DNA of 64,000 nt from Pseudolabrys sp. FHR47 (GTDB lineage Bacteria; Pseudomonadota; Alphaproteobacteria; Rhizobiales; Xanthobacteraceae): positions 2,483,001 to 2,547,000 of the forward strand of contig NZ_CP039740.1 in the NCBI RefSeq assembly GCF_005153485.1. The letters are read 5' to 3'. The position numbers were made by a program, and so were the translations under genes. Below, one piece after another: positions 37,186 to 49,422 of the stretch; positions within the stretch are counted from its first letter, which is position 1; the number at the start of each line of letters is the position of its first letter. A model generated the notes under the pieces. It did no database searches. It was not told where the DNA came from and saw only the letters and a list, made by a program, of their open reading frames with translations.

Positions 37186-38376
37186 TTGGGCGAACCCACA
37201 GCTCGGATAACGATGGCGCTGATCGGCCCGGGCATCTTGTGCGTGTTCGGGCTCTGTTTCTTGTGGGCCTGGGTCATCGAGAAAAAACGTCATTACCTCC
37301 TCCTGCTCGCTGCAGCGCCGTGCCTGTTCGCCCTCGGCGTTCTTTCCCAGGTATTCGGCTGGCCGCCGGGGACGGGACCAAACGCTGTCTTCTCGAGCCT
37401 GCTGTACACCTCGGCGGTACTGCTCGCGGCCGAAGGCATCCTTCGCCGTAGCGGTCGGCGTCTCGGACTTTTGCTCGATCTTGCGATTCTGGCCGCGATC
37501 ACCGGCGGTCTCTGGTACTTCGCGTTTGTGGCGCCGAACCTGCTCGCGCGCGTTTACCTTCAAAACTTCGGATATGGAATCATACTGCTGATCGCGGCGC
37601 TTCATCTGACCTCCCTGATGAACCGCCGTCTCATCGATCGCATCCTTTTCTGGACGCTTTTCGTCTTTGCCCTGCACTTCTTCCCGCGAACGATCCTGAC
37701 CATTGGCTTAGAGGCACCGACGACCGCTCCGGCCTTCGCGGCTTCGCTGTTCTGGCACACCCTGCACCTCTCACTGGCCGTGCTGGGCACCGCGCTGGCG
37801 GCCGCGCTGCTGGCCGCCGCGCTCTCCGACGTCATCGACGATCTACGTCACGAACGCGACATCGATGGGCTCACCGGTGTCCTTAACCGGCGCGCTTTCG
37901 AGGCGCGCGCCGAGGCGATCCTGGCCCAGGCCTGGCGCTCGCCATGCGCGCTCATCGCCTGCGATCTGGATCGCTTCAAACAGATCAACGACCGTCACGG
38001 CCATGCGGCCGGAGACCATGTCTTGACCACGTTCGGCGAACTGCTGCGAAGGACGGCCCGCACCGCCGATGTGGTGGCTCGTCTCGGCGGTGAGGAGTTC
38101 GTGGTGCTGTTGCCTGGAGCGAGCGACAACGGCGCACATCTTGTTGCCGAACGCTTGCGGGACAGCCTTGCGGCCGCCCCGTTCCCGTTCCTGCCGGGTT
38201 CAGAGCGCGTCACAGCCAGCTTCGGCGTCGCCCAGCACCGGCCCGGCGAAACGTTTGAAGCGCTCCTTGCCCGCGCCGACAGCGCCTTGTATCAGGCCAA
38301 AGCGGGAGGCCGGAATCGAACGGTCAATGCGGACGTCGACAGCACTGCGCCACCGCAGACCCAGTCGCCGGCCTGA
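37186..38376 (+). CDS. Membrane diguanylate cyclase (GGDEF)
   Basis: 396 residues. Six to seven hydrophobic helices (about residues 8-215) are followed by a GGDEF domain (about 225-385): DGLTGVLNRRAF, the DLDRFKQINDRHGH metal site, the RLGGEEF active site and SFGVAQ. All cyclase residues are present; the RxxD inhibitory motif is not obvious. The start is TTG at 37186, with an ATG at 37213 as alternative. It lies on the opposite strand between queA and the cyclophilin genes, breaking up a run of minus-strand core genes. Confidence 0.9.
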   Translation: MGEPTARITMALIGPGILCVFGLCFLWAWVIEKKRHYLLLLAAAPCLFALGVLSQVFGWPPGTGPNAVFSSLLYTSAVLLAAEGILRRSGRRLGLLLDLAILAAITGGLWYFAFVAPNLLARVYLQNFGYGIILLIAALHLTSLMNRRLIDRILFWTLFVFALHFFPRTILTIGLEAPTTAPAFAASLFWHTLHLSLAVLGTALAAALLAAALSDVIDDLRHERDIDGLTGVLNRRAFEARAEAILAQAWRSPCALIACDLDRFKQINDRHGHAAGDHVLTTFGELLRRTARTADVVARLGGEEFVVLLPGASDNGAHLVAERLRDSLAAAPFPFLPGSERVTASFGVAQHRPGETFEALLARADSALYQAKAGGRNRTVNADVDSTAPPQTQSPA

Positions 38377-38474
38377 GCCACATTTCGACAAGCGCGGCGT
38401 GCATGACGATATGCCATCATACCCCGCTTTCGCGGGGCATGACACGTTGAATGCAGTGCCGACCCCGCAGGGCC

Positions 38475-38930
38475 TCACGCCCCCATCGTCGCCTTGACGA
38501 TCTTGTCCGGATCGCGGACCGGCTCGCCGCGCTTGATCTTGTCGACGTTGTCCATGCCTTCGATCACCTTGCCCCAGACCGTATACTGGCCGTCGAGGAA
38601 GGTGGCGTCATCGAACACGATGAAGAACTGGCTGTCGCCCGAATCCGGGTTCGAGGCGCGCGCCATCGACACCGTGCCGCGCACATGCGGCTCGCGGTTG
38701 AATTCGGCCTTCAGCTTCTGACCCGAGCCGCCCATGCCGGTGCCCTGCGGACAGCCGGTCTGCGCCATGAAGCCGTCGATGACGCGGTGGAAGACGATGC
38801 CGTCATAGAAGCCCTGCTTCACCAGTTCCTTGATGCGCGCGACATGGCCGGGCGCGAGGTCCGGGCGCATCTCAATGACGACATTGCCCTTGGTGGTTTC
38901 GAGCGTCAGCGTATCTTCCGGCTTGGCCAT
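38475..38930 (-). CDS. Peptidyl-prolyl cis-trans isomerase, cytoplasmic cyclophilin
   Basis: 151 residues with no signal peptide. Cyclophilin core: FHRVIDGFMAQTGCPQGTG, the RGTVSMAR region, SQFFIVFDDATFLDGQYTVWGKV and the catalytic Arg in FHRVI. It catalyses proline isomerisation in protein folding. It is paired with the exported cyclophilin upstream. Confidence 0.96.
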   Translation of the reverse strand: MAKPEDTLTLETTKGNVVIEMRPDLAPGHVARIKELVKQGFYDGIVFHRVIDGFMAQTGCPQGTGMGGSGQKLKAEFNREPHVRGTVSMARASNPDSGDSQFFIVFDDATFLDGQYTVWGKVIEGMDNVDKIKRGEPVRDPDKIVKATMGA

Positions 38931-38965
38931 TGTTTGTCTCCTTTGAAATCTTGCCTCTGACTGTC

Positions 38966-39045
38966 ATGGCCGGGCTTGACCCGGCCATCTCGCTTAGGTG
39001 GGCACTGCGCCCCTTAGCGGGATCACCGGGACAAGCCCGGTGATG
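38966..39045 (+). repeat. Palindromic intergenic element (GGCCGGG/CCCGGCC hairpins)
   Basis: Two perfect 9-bp hairpins, ATGGCCGGG/CCCGGCCAT (loop CTTGA) and ATCACCGGG/CCCGGTGAT (loop ACAAG), lie about 57 bp apart between the two cyclophilin genes, with GCGCCCC-type sequence between them. This is a typical alphaproteobacterial repeat. A related short hairpin (CCCCGC TTTC GCGGGG) lies at 38422-38437. Confidence 0.7.
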
Positions 39046-39056
39046 ACAAGGATGGG

Positions 39057-39713
39057 TTAAGGGACGATCGTCGCCTTGGTGACGTGATCGAGCCGCGGAA
39101 AGCTCTGCGTCAGATACGCATTGCCCTCGGTCTGGATGCGGTTCTGGTTGGGGCCCTGGCCGTTCGGCGCGCCTTCGCCATAGCCCGCGTAAAGTTTGTC
39201 GACGACATCCATGCCCGAGATGACCTTGCCGAACGGCGCAAAGCCCATGCCGTCGAGCCGGCTGTTGTCGTCGAAATTGATGAAGACCTGCGTGGTGCGC
39301 GCATTCGGGCCCGAGGTCGCGAAGGTCACCATGCCGCGCGTGTTGCTCTGGGAGACCCGGTCATCCTGGATGCGCGCGACGCGCCACTTGGCGTTCAGCG
39401 CCGGATCGCCGTTGAGGCCGAACTGCACCATGAAACCGGAGATGACGCGGAAGAAACGGCCGTCGTCGAAGAAGCCGTTCTTGACGAGGTTATAGAAGCG
39501 GTCCGCGCCCAGCGGCGCCCAGGCCCGTGTCACCTGGATGACGAAGGAGCCCTTCGAGGTGTCGAACTTCGCCTTGTAAGTTGCCGGCGCCTGCTCCGTG
39601 AGTGCGGCGGGATCGCCGAGCCTGGCCTTTTGCGCCAAAGCCGGCTGCACCAGTACCGGAGCCAGACCGGCGGCGAGCACGGTCAGCGACAAAACCAGTC
39701 GGCGAGAGATCAT
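39057..39713 (-). CDS. Peptidyl-prolyl cis-trans isomerase, exported cyclophilin
   Basis: 218 residues with a Sec signal peptide (VLAAGLAPVLVQPALAQ) and a cyclophilin domain: FDTSKGSFVIQVTRAWAP, FFRVISGFMVQFGLNG, VTFATSGPNARTTQVFINFDD. It folds periplasmic proteins. It starts with ATG and lies 19 bp after coaD, on the same strand. Confidence 0.95.
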   Translation of the reverse strand: MISRRLVLSLTVLAAGLAPVLVQPALAQKARLGDPAALTEQAPATYKAKFDTSKGSFVIQVTRAWAPLGADRFYNLVKNGFFDDGRFFRVISGFMVQFGLNGDPALNAKWRVARIQDDRVSQSNTRGMVTFATSGPNARTTQVFINFDDNSRLDGMGFAPFGKVISGMDVVDKLYAGYGEGAPNGQGPNQNRIQTEGNAYLTQSFPRLDHVTKATIVP

Positions 39714-39732
39714 GGATCGGTCTCCGGAAGAT

Positions 39733-40233
39733 TCAGGATTTGGCGAAGCGCTTCTTCAGCCGCTCGGCGACGCTGGCCGGCACGAATTTCGACACGTCGC
39801 CGCCCATGCCGGCGATCTGGCGCACCAATGTGGCGGTGATCGGGCGCACCATCGGCGAAGCCGGCAGGAAAACAGTGAGCAATTCCGGAGCCATGGCCGC
39901 ATTCATGCCGACCATCTGCATCTCGTAGTCGAAGTCGGTGCCGTCGCGCAGGCCGCGGATCAGCAGGCTCGCACCCGCCTTCTCGGCCGTAGCCACGACA
40001 AGGCCATCAAAGGTGATGCAGGCGAGTTCGCATTTCGCCTCGCGGGCAATCGGCCCGCAGGTCTCCTGCAGCATGGCCAGGCGGTCGTCGGCCGGGAACA
40101 GCGGCGCCTTGCCGGGATGGATGCCGATCGCGAGGACGAGCTTGTCGGCCAGCCGGACGGCCTGGCGCACCACATCGATATGGCCGTTGGTGACCGGGTC
40201 GAACGAGCCGGCGTAAAGGGCGATCCGCGACAT
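39733..40233 (-). CDS. coaD: Pantetheine-phosphate adenylyltransferase
   Basis: 166 residues. Fourth step of coenzyme A synthesis. Nucleotidyltransferase signature [16 protein letters not shown] at the start, then the second ATP motif ending the fold ([22 protein letters not shown]). It starts with ATG and is the first gene of the coaD-cyclophilin run. Confidence 0.98.
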   Translation of the reverse strand: MSRIALYAGSFDPVTNGHIDVVRQAVRLADKLVLAIGIHPGKAPLFPADDRLAMLQETCGPIAREAKCELACITFDGLVVATAEKAGASLLIRGLRDGTDFDYEMQMVGMNAAMAPELLTVFLPASPMVRPITATLVRQIAGMGGDVSKFVPASVAERLKKRFAKS

Positions 40234-40294
40234 GAAATCCGTCTACCCCGCCCCCGGCTTTGCGGCAAGGCGGTTCGGGAGGCTTAACCGCCAG

Positions 40295-41119
40295 TCACCC
40301 AGCGGCGGCAAGCTGGCACAAGACACCGAGCGCCTCGCCATCATACCGCAGCCGTTCGACCAGTCCGGCCGCGTGACAGCAGCGATTGCGACCCAGGCGC
40401 TTTGCCTCGTAACAGGCGGCATCGGCCGCCTGCATCAGCGCATCCGGGGTTTCTTCATCGCGCCGAAGGGCGAGACCGACACTCACAGTCACCGGGATGG
40501 TATGTTCGCCGGCCACCACCGGCACGGCCCGCACCTGCTCCACAATCTCCTGAGCCAACCGTGCCGCATCATTCGGCCCGATATTCTCGATCAAGGCGCC
40601 GAACTCTTCGCCGCCCAGACGCGCCGCGATGCGCGGTCCACCATATGGCGAGGCTTCAACCACACGCTTGATCACCTGCCCGACCGCGCGCAAAACCGCG
40701 TCGCCGACGGCATGGCCATAGGTGTCGTTGACCTTCTTGAAGTAATCGACATCGATCATCATGGCACCGGCAGGGCTATCGCCCGAGAACACGGCGCGCG
40801 CCCGCTCGAAGAAGGCGCGCCGGTTGGGAATTCCGGTCAGACCGTCGACCCGCAGAAGCCCTTCGAGCTCCGCCTTCAGCTTTTGCAACCGCTGCGCCAT
40901 GATGACGAGCGGAAATACGAGAATGGGGGTGATGATGAGGGGAAAGACGACGGCCAGCGTATAATGCAAGCGGATCTGCTCGAATCCGATCAAGGGCATT
41001 CCGATGGTCAGGACGACCACACCGCAGACTATCGACACGACCACAATGATCATGACGGGCGGCAAGGCTTGCCGGATCTCTGTGGCCGTCACGCGAAACA
41101 CCCTTGCCTCCCAGACCAT
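40295..41119 (-). CDS. Diguanylate cyclase with two N-terminal membrane helices (GGDEF)
   Basis: 274 residues. Two hydrophobic helices (about 20-45 and 52-78) are followed by a short linker and a GGDEF domain: DGLTGIPNRRAFFERA, DVDYFKKVNDTYGHAVGD, RLGGEEFGALI and TVSVGLALR. The catalytic set is complete. No sensor domain is visible between the membrane part and the cyclase. The C-terminus is slightly longer than the domain. Confidence 0.92.
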   Translation of the reverse strand: MVWEARVFRVTATEIRQALPPVMIIVVVSIVCGVVVLTIGMPLIGFEQIRLHYTLAVVFPLIITPILVFPLVIMAQRLQKLKAELEGLLRVDGLTGIPNRRAFFERARAVFSGDSPAGAMMIDVDYFKKVNDTYGHAVGDAVLRAVGQVIKRVVEASPYGGPRIAARLGGEEFGALIENIGPNDAARLAQEIVEQVRAVPVVAGEHTIPVTVSVGLALRRDEETPDALMQAADAACYEAKRLGRNRCCHAAGLVERLRYDGEALGVLCQLAAAG

Positions 41120-41291
41120 TGCGCACGGATTTTCTGTTGTTTACGCTCGGGATCGCGAAGGTTTGCTTAACGCGGTCGGTAAACCGGCTTTAATTTATCG
41201 AATAAAATGCCGGCAGAAGTGCCGCTCCTCGGCGAGACGTCACCGCCAGCGGCCTGGACTTCAGAAGAAACCAAATCCGGGGAGAAACCGC

Positions 41292-41972
41292 GTGCTCGTC
41301 CGCTCCATCATTGCCGCGCTCGTTCTGTCGACATCGTTCGCGACCGCGCAGATCGCCCCGGGCGCCAGCGACATCGCCGCCTATCAGGGCCTGCATGCTG
41401 CAGCCGCCAGAGGCGATACCGCCGAGATCGAGAGGCTCGCCAAGGCAGGCGCAGCGCTCGAAGCGCGCGACGGCGGCGGCCGCACGCCGCTCCATGTCGC
41501 CGTGCATTTGAAAAAGGCGGATGCCGCGCGCGCCCTCATCCGCTTGGGCGCCGACGCCAATGCGCTCGACGCGCAGGCCTATGACATCGTCACCATCGCT
41601 TCGGTTGCCGACGACGTCGCCATGCTCAAATTGTCGCTCGACGGCGGCTGCAAGGCCACCAACATCACCAGCCCCTATCACGGCACGGCTTTGATCGCCG
41701 CCGCGCATCTCGGCCATGACGAGGTGGTGCGCATGCTGATTGCGGCCAAGGCGCCACTCGATCACGTCAACAATCTCGGCTGGACGGCGGTGATCGAGTC
41801 CATCGTGCTCGGCCAGGGCGGCGAACGTCATGTCGCGACCTTGAAGGCCCTGGTCGAGGCCGGCGCCAACGTCAACATCGCCGACCGCGCGGGCGCGACG
41901 CCACTGACGCTGGCGAAGAACCGCGGCTATGCGGAGATGGTGGCGATCCTGGAGAAAGCGGGAGCGCGCTAG
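41292..41972 (+). CDS. Exported ankyrin-repeat protein
   Basis: 226 residues from the GTG at 41292 (GGGGAGAAACCGC upstream). A Sec signal peptide ends near ATAQ. About five ankyrin repeats are seen (GLHAAAARGDTAEIERLAKAG, GRTPLHVAVHLKKADAARALI, TALIAAAHLGHDEVVRMLIAA, GWTAVIESIVLG, GATPLTLAKNRGYAEMVAIL). It is a protein-interaction scaffold in the periplasm; the partner is unknown. Confidence 0.88.
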   Translation: MLVRSIIAALVLSTSFATAQIAPGASDIAAYQGLHAAAARGDTAEIERLAKAGAALEARDGGGRTPLHVAVHLKKADAARALIRLGADANALDAQAYDIVTIASVADDVAMLKLSLDGGCKATNITSPYHGTALIAAAHLGHDEVVRMLIAAKAPLDHVNNLGWTAVIESIVLGQGGERHVATLKALVEAGANVNIADRAGATPLTLAKNRGYAEMVAILEKAGAR

Positions 41973-41997
41973 TTCCTCCCGCCATTCCCAAAAACAC

Positions 41998-42612
41998 TCA
42001 GCCCGGCTTTCGCGCCAGGCTCAGCCACACGCCGCCGCCCATCAGCACGACGCCCGAGATCCGACCGAGGATTTTGTTGTGGTGGGGCTTCAGAAACCAC
42101 GCGCGGCCGAGTCCGGCAGCAACAGCCCAGCCAGAGTCCAGCACCGCCGCGATCAGCAGCGATGTCACCGACATCACAAAGATCTGGAAACCGACAGGCA
42201 AAGTCGGATCGATGAACTGCGGCAGAAACGCCGTGAAGAAGGCGATGGTCTTCGGGTTGGTTACCGCGACGAGGAAACCGCGGGTCGCGAACACATGACC
42301 GCGCGGTTCGAGCTTCGGCACCGGGTCGCCGGCGTGGCGCCAGGCCTGGATGCCGAGCCAGAGCAGATAGGCCGCGCCGGCCCAGCGCATCACCTCGAAC
42401 AGCTCGGACGACATCTTGAGAATCCAGCCGAGGCCGAAGCCGATGCCGGCCAGCAGCACAGCGGTGCCGACCATGGTGCCGAGCACAGTCGCCAGCGCCG
42501 GGCGGATGCCGCGCTGCGCGCCGGTGGCGATCACCAAAGTCACGACCGGACCCGGAACAGCGATGAGGATGGTGGTGATGACGAGGAAGGCCGAAAACAG
42601 CTGCCAGTTCAT
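41998..42612 (-). CDS. LysE/RhtB family amino-acid exporter
   Basis: 204 residues from the Met of MNWQLFSAFLV; an ATG 21 bp upstream (42633) adds seven atypical residues. Six membrane helices are predicted, with the family motif VPGPVVTLVIATGAQRG after helix 1 and WILKMSSELFEVMRWAGAAYLLWLG. It exports amino acids or related compounds; the substrate is not predictable. Confidence 0.9.
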   Translation of the reverse strand: MNWQLFSAFLVITTILIAVPGPVVTLVIATGAQRGIRPALATVLGTMVGTAVLLAGIGFGLGWILKMSSELFEVMRWAGAAYLLWLGIQAWRHAGDPVPKLEPRGHVFATRGFLVAVTNPKTIAFFTAFLPQFIDPTLPVGFQIFVMSVTSLLIAAVLDSGWAVAAGLGRAWFLKPHHNKILGRISGVVLMGGGVWLSLARKPG

Positions 42613-42697
42613 GGGAAAAGGTCTCGCTTTCATCGCCCGCGAATTTGCGGACGATGCCAGTAATCCCTGCCCAACGCGGTTGTCTAGCGGGAAATTT

Positions 42698-45448
<2,751 letters not shown>

Positions 45449-45687
45449 AATTCAGGCTTCCTGGAAGCGTTCTGAGCGCAAAGAATCTGCGGGGAATTTG
45501 TAGCTGATTTGGCCTTTGGACGCCAATTTTAAAGGTCCGGCAAGACAGTCTTTTTCTGATGTATTTTCAATTACTTGCAGGCCATTTTCTAGGCCACCGG
45601 ACGGGTCCGCCGCGCCTCGCGAAGAAAGCCGCGCAAAAGCGGTTTTAGGCCGCGTCATTGGGCTGCCAACCGGCTACCATCGCCGCC

Positions 45688-46329
45688 ATGATGCTCGGCT
45701 CCATCCCCTTCGATTTCCTCGTCTCGGCGCTGGTGACGCTGCTGGTCGTCATCGATCCGATCGGCCTGGTGCCGGCCTTTCTCGCCGTCACCCACGGCCT
45801 GCCGGAGAAGAACCGCCTTCAGGTGGCGCTGCGCGCCTGCCTGATCGCAACGACGATCCTGACCGGCGCGGCGCTGATCGGAAACTGGCTGCTGAACGCG
45901 CTGTCGATCACCCTGCCCGCCTTCCGCATCGCCGGTGGGCTGCTGCTGTTCTCCATCGCCTCTGAAATGGTGTTCGGCGTGCGCGTCACGCGTCAGACCG
46001 AGGCCGCCGAACAGGCCATCGAAGAGCGCGTGCGCAACATCGCCGCCTTCCCGCTCGGCATTCCCTTGATGGCCGGCCCCGGGGCGATCACTGCCTCGGT
46101 GCTGCTGTCGGGACGCGCCGACGGCGATCCGGTCAGGCTCGGCATCCTGTTCGCCGTGATCGTCGCCATCATGCTGCTGTGCCTTGTCGTGTTCCTGATG
46201 GCGACGCGGCTCGGCAACCTCTTGGGCGCGACCGCCAACATGGTGCTGTCGCGGCTGCTCGGCGTGCTACTCGCGGCGCTCGCCGTCCAGTTCGTGATCG
46301 ACGGCGTGCGCGCCACGATCGCCGCCTAG
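45688..46329 (+). CDS. MarC/NAAT family membrane protein
   Basis: 213 residues from the ATG at 45688; an upstream TTG (45658) adds ten non-conserved residues. Six membrane helices, with LLVVIDPIGLVPAFLAVTHG, GNWLLNALSITLPAFRIAGGLLLF and PLMAGPGAITASVLL. The function is unclear: the family is annotated as MarC or amino-acid exporter-like, and is not part of the mar resistance system. It is divergent from gyrA. Confidence 0.9.
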   Translation: MMLGSIPFDFLVSALVTLLVVIDPIGLVPAFLAVTHGLPEKNRLQVALRACLIATTILTGAALIGNWLLNALSITLPAFRIAGGLLLFSIASEMVFGVRVTRQTEAAEQAIEERVRNIAAFPLGIPLMAGPGAITASVLLSGRADGDPVRLGILFAVIVAIMLLCLVVFLMATRLGNLLGATANMVLSRLLGVLLAALAVQFVIDGVRATIAA

Positions 46330-46347
46330 CACCGTTCCGCGGCCGCC

Positions 46348-47838
46348 TCAGTCGGTCCTGTAGGCGACCTGTCCCTTGCCCATGGCAAACTCCTCCTCGG
46401 GCGACAGCACGAGCTTGTGGCGCCCGATCAGCGCGAAATAGATCATGCCGACCGCGAACCAGACGGCGACGCCGATCACGCCCTGGCGATACACCGGGTC
46501 GACAAGCTGGAAGGCGATGGTGACCAGCGCGATGACGATGGTCAGTACCGCGCCCGGAATGCCGAACGGGCTCCTGTAGGGCCGTTCGATGCCCGGCAGC
46601 TTCACCCGCAGCATGATGAAAGATAAAGCCTGCATCACATAGGAGATCATGGCGCCGAACACTGCCATATTGAGCAGCGTGCCGCCGATCACCGCCGTGC
46701 CCTGCTCGGCCCCTAACGCGAACCAGATCGCCAGCATGATCGCCAAGGCCACCAGCGCGCCGCCGATCATGGCGAAATGCGGCGTGCGATAGGTCGCGTG
46801 CGTGATTGAGAGCGCACGCGGGAAATAGCCGGCGCGCGACAGCGAATAGATTTGCCGGCCCTTGGCGTAGATGATGGTGTGGAAGCTCGCAATCAGCCCC
46901 ACCACGGCGACCAGCGCCAGCACCTTGGCGATGCCCTCGCCGTAAATCGCCTTGAAGCCGTCGAGCAGCGGCTCGCCCGATTTGCCGAGTGCGAAGGTGC
47001 CGTTGGCGACCGATGCATTGAGCCACAGGATCATGAAGGCCGACACGATCAGCGTCAGCATGCCGGCGATGATGCCGCGCGGCATGTCGGTCTTGGGATC
47101 GACCGACTCCTCCGCCGCCAGCGGCAGTTGCTCGATGGCGAGAAACAGCCACACCGCAAAGGGCATGGCGGCGAGCCCGCCCCAGATGCCCATCGGCAGC
47201 AAGGGGCCGCCGCCATTCGGCAGTTCGCTGCCGTCGGCCGCGACATTGAGAGCCCAGCGCGAGAAGTTCATGTTCGGAATCGCGCTCACCCAGAACGCGA
47301 CCAGACAGGCCAGCGCCGCCACGGTCACCACCAGCGTGACGCGGAACGACAGTTCGACGCCGGCGATATTGAGGCCGACGAAGATGGCGTAGCAGAAGAT
47401 CCAATAGACCGGCTGAAACGACGCCGGCGTGCCGAAGATCGAGCCGAGATAAGAGCCGATGAAGAATACGACCACCGCCGGCGTGATGACGTATTCGACA
47501 TTCTCGCACAGCCCGGTGATGAAACCGCCCCACGGCCCCATGGCGGTGCGCGCGAAGGAATAGGCGGCGCCCGTGTGCGGCAATGCCGGCGACATCTCGG
47601 CGATGCAGAAGACGAGGCCCAGATACATGATCGCGATCAGGATGGCGGCGATCAACATGCCGCCCCAGCCGCCCGAGGCGAGGCCGAGATTCCACCCGGA
47701 GAAGTGGCCCGAGATCACGGCGCCGACGCCGAGGGCCCACAGCGACCATACGCGCGCATGCCGCTTCAGGCGGCGCTTGTCGAAATACTCGACGGTGACG
47801 ACTTCATAGGAAACACCGGAAGCGCGCTGGTCCGTCAT
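46348..47838 (-). CDS. APC family permease, ethanolamine permease-like
   Basis: 496 residues from the ATG at 47838 (CGAGGGGCAGTCC upstream); an upstream frame to 47982 is not supported. Twelve membrane helices. The N-terminal AVISGHFSGWNLGLASGGWGG and CIAEMSPALPHTGAAYSFART segments match EatP-type ethanolamine permeases. No ethanolamine-ammonia lyase genes are nearby, so the substrate may be another amine. The convergent marC gene ends 18 bp away. Confidence 0.87.
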   Translation of the reverse strand: MTDQRASGVSYEVVTVEYFDKRRLKRHARVWSLWALGVGAVISGHFSGWNLGLASGGWGGMLIAAILIAIMYLGLVFCIAEMSPALPHTGAAYSFARTAMGPWGGFITGLCENVEYVITPAVVVFFIGSYLGSIFGTPASFQPVYWIFCYAIFVGLNIAGVELSFRVTLVVTVAALACLVAFWVSAIPNMNFSRWALNVAADGSELPNGGGPLLPMGIWGGLAAMPFAVWLFLAIEQLPLAAEESVDPKTDMPRGIIAGMLTLIVSAFMILWLNASVANGTFALGKSGEPLLDGFKAIYGEGIAKVLALVAVVGLIASFHTIIYAKGRQIYSLSRAGYFPRALSITHATYRTPHFAMIGGALVALAIMLAIWFALGAEQGTAVIGGTLLNMAVFGAMISYVMQALSFIMLRVKLPGIERPYRSPFGIPGAVLTIVIALVTIAFQLVDPVYRQGVIGVAVWFAVGMIYFALIGRHKLVLSPEEEFAMGKGQVAYRTD

Positions 47839-48046
47839 GGACTGCCCCTCACGACCTCGCGCCCGCCCAAGGCGCGTCACGAAATACCGGCACCATGATC
47901 GTGCACAGGGATACCCGGCCCTGTCAAACGCATTCATGGGCGGGCAAACGGCAATCTTTCCAGGCGGACGCTTCGCGGCCATGACTCAGCGTCATAGTGA
48001 CGCCCGGCCGGCACCGTGGAGGCCGGAGTGCTAGAGAGAAGCGGCC

Positions 48047-49360
48047 ATGCTTTACCTCGAGATCGCCATCGTCATCGCCCTCACCCTCGTCAATGGCGCG
48101 CTTGCCATGTCGGAACTGGCGATCGTGTCCTCCCGCCACAGCCGCCTGAAGACCATGATCGCCCGTGACGTCTACGGCTCGCGCCGGGCACTGGCTCTCG
48201 CCTCCGATCCCGGCCGTTTTCTATCGACGGTGCAGATCGGGATCACCCTGGTCGGCATCCTGTCCGGCGCGTTTTCGGGCGCGACGCTCGGTTTGCGCCT
48301 GACCGGCACGTTGCAGAGTCTCGGCGTCCCCAACGTCGTTGCCGACTCTCTCGGCGTCGGCCTCGTCGTGCTGGTCATCACTTATCTTTCGCTCATCCTC
48401 GGCGAACTGGTGCCGAAGCAAGTCGCACTGCGCGATCCCGAACGTGTCGCCTGCCGCGTCGCGCCGGCGATGACCGTGCTGTCGAAAATCGCCGCGCCAC
48501 TCGTGACGCTGCTCGATGTCTCCGGCCGCACTGTGCTCAAGCTGATCGGCCAAAGCGAGCGCGGTCAATCGCGCGTCAGCGACGAGGAAATCCAGAGCCT
48601 GATGGCGGAAGCGGAAACCGCCGGCGTCATCGAAGCCGGCGAGCGCCAGCTCATCTCCGGCGTGATGCGGCTTGCCGACCGCTCGGTTCGCGGCGCCATG
48701 ACGCCGCGTCACGAGGTCGAATGGATCGACGTCAATGCCGACGACGCGACCGTCCGCCGCATTCTCGACGACACCCACCACGCTCTGCTGCCGGCCGGCG
48801 AAAACATCGACGACATTCACGGCGTGGTGCGGCTGCGCGAATTGCTGCGCGCCGCGCTCGCCGGCGAGGACCTGTCGGTGCGCCGCTTCGTCAGGACCGC
48901 GCCGGTCGTCATCGACACCATGGATTCGCTCGACGTGCTGCCGGTGCTGCGTGACGCCGCCATCCCGCTGGCACTGGTGCATGACGAATACGGTCACTTC
49001 GAAGGCATCGTAACGCCCGCCAACCTGATGGAAGTCATTGTCGGCGCCGGCAAGGCCTTCCATGACACGGCCTCGCAGGAAGAGCCCGCCGCCGTGCGCC
49101 TGGGGCCCGACCGCTGGTCGCTCGCCGGCTCGCTCGCCGCCGACGAGATGGCCGACCTGCTCTCCATCGCCCTGCCGCGCGACCGCGGCTATCAGACCGC
49201 GGCCGGCTTCCTGCTTGCGCAATTCCAGGCCATTCCGGAAATCGGCGACACCATCGCGGTCCATGGCTGGCGCTTCGAGGTCGCCGACCGCGACGGCCGC
49301 CGCATCGACCGCATCATCGCGACGCGTGTCGGCTCAGTGAACCGGCGTCAGAACCGCTGA
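48047..49360 (+). CDS. Hemolysin/CorC family transporter-like protein (DUF21-CBS)
   Basis: 437 residues. DUF21 membrane domain with four helices (about 1-195, SELAIVSSRHSRLK, LGELVPKQVALRDPERVA), a CBS pair (about 215-330, MTPRHEVEWIDVNADD and DEYGHFEGIVTPANLME) and the C-terminal CorC_HlyC domain (about 345-430, YQTAAGFLLAQFQAIPEIGD). Members are linked to Mg2+/Co2+ efflux or membrane integrity. It starts with ATG after GAGAGAAGCGGCC. Confidence 0.95.
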   Translation: MLYLEIAIVIALTLVNGALAMSELAIVSSRHSRLKTMIARDVYGSRRALALASDPGRFLSTVQIGITLVGILSGAFSGATLGLRLTGTLQSLGVPNVVADSLGVGLVVLVITYLSLILGELVPKQVALRDPERVACRVAPAMTVLSKIAAPLVTLLDVSGRTVLKLIGQSERGQSRVSDEEIQSLMAEAETAGVIEAGERQLISGVMRLADRSVRGAMTPRHEVEWIDVNADDATVRRILDDTHHALLPAGENIDDIHGVVRLRELLRAALAGEDLSVRRFVRTAPVVIDTMDSLDVLPVLRDAAIPLALVHDEYGHFEGIVTPANLMEVIVGAGKAFHDTASQEEPAAVRLGPDRWSLAGSLAADEMADLLSIALPRDRGYQTAAGFLLAQFQAIPEIGDTIAVHGWRFEVADRDGRRIDRIIATRVGSVNRRQNR

Positions 49361-49422
49361 ACACGCACAAAGCGTGAGGGCGGCGACACGCCATTGCCGC
49401 AGTTCCGCGCCAGCCTGCGGCG

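Noticed and set aside
45449..45687. Possible gene between gyrA and marC
   Set aside because: The only frame (68 codons, minus) lies in the gyrA leader and has no ribosome binding site; treated as divergent promoter DNA.
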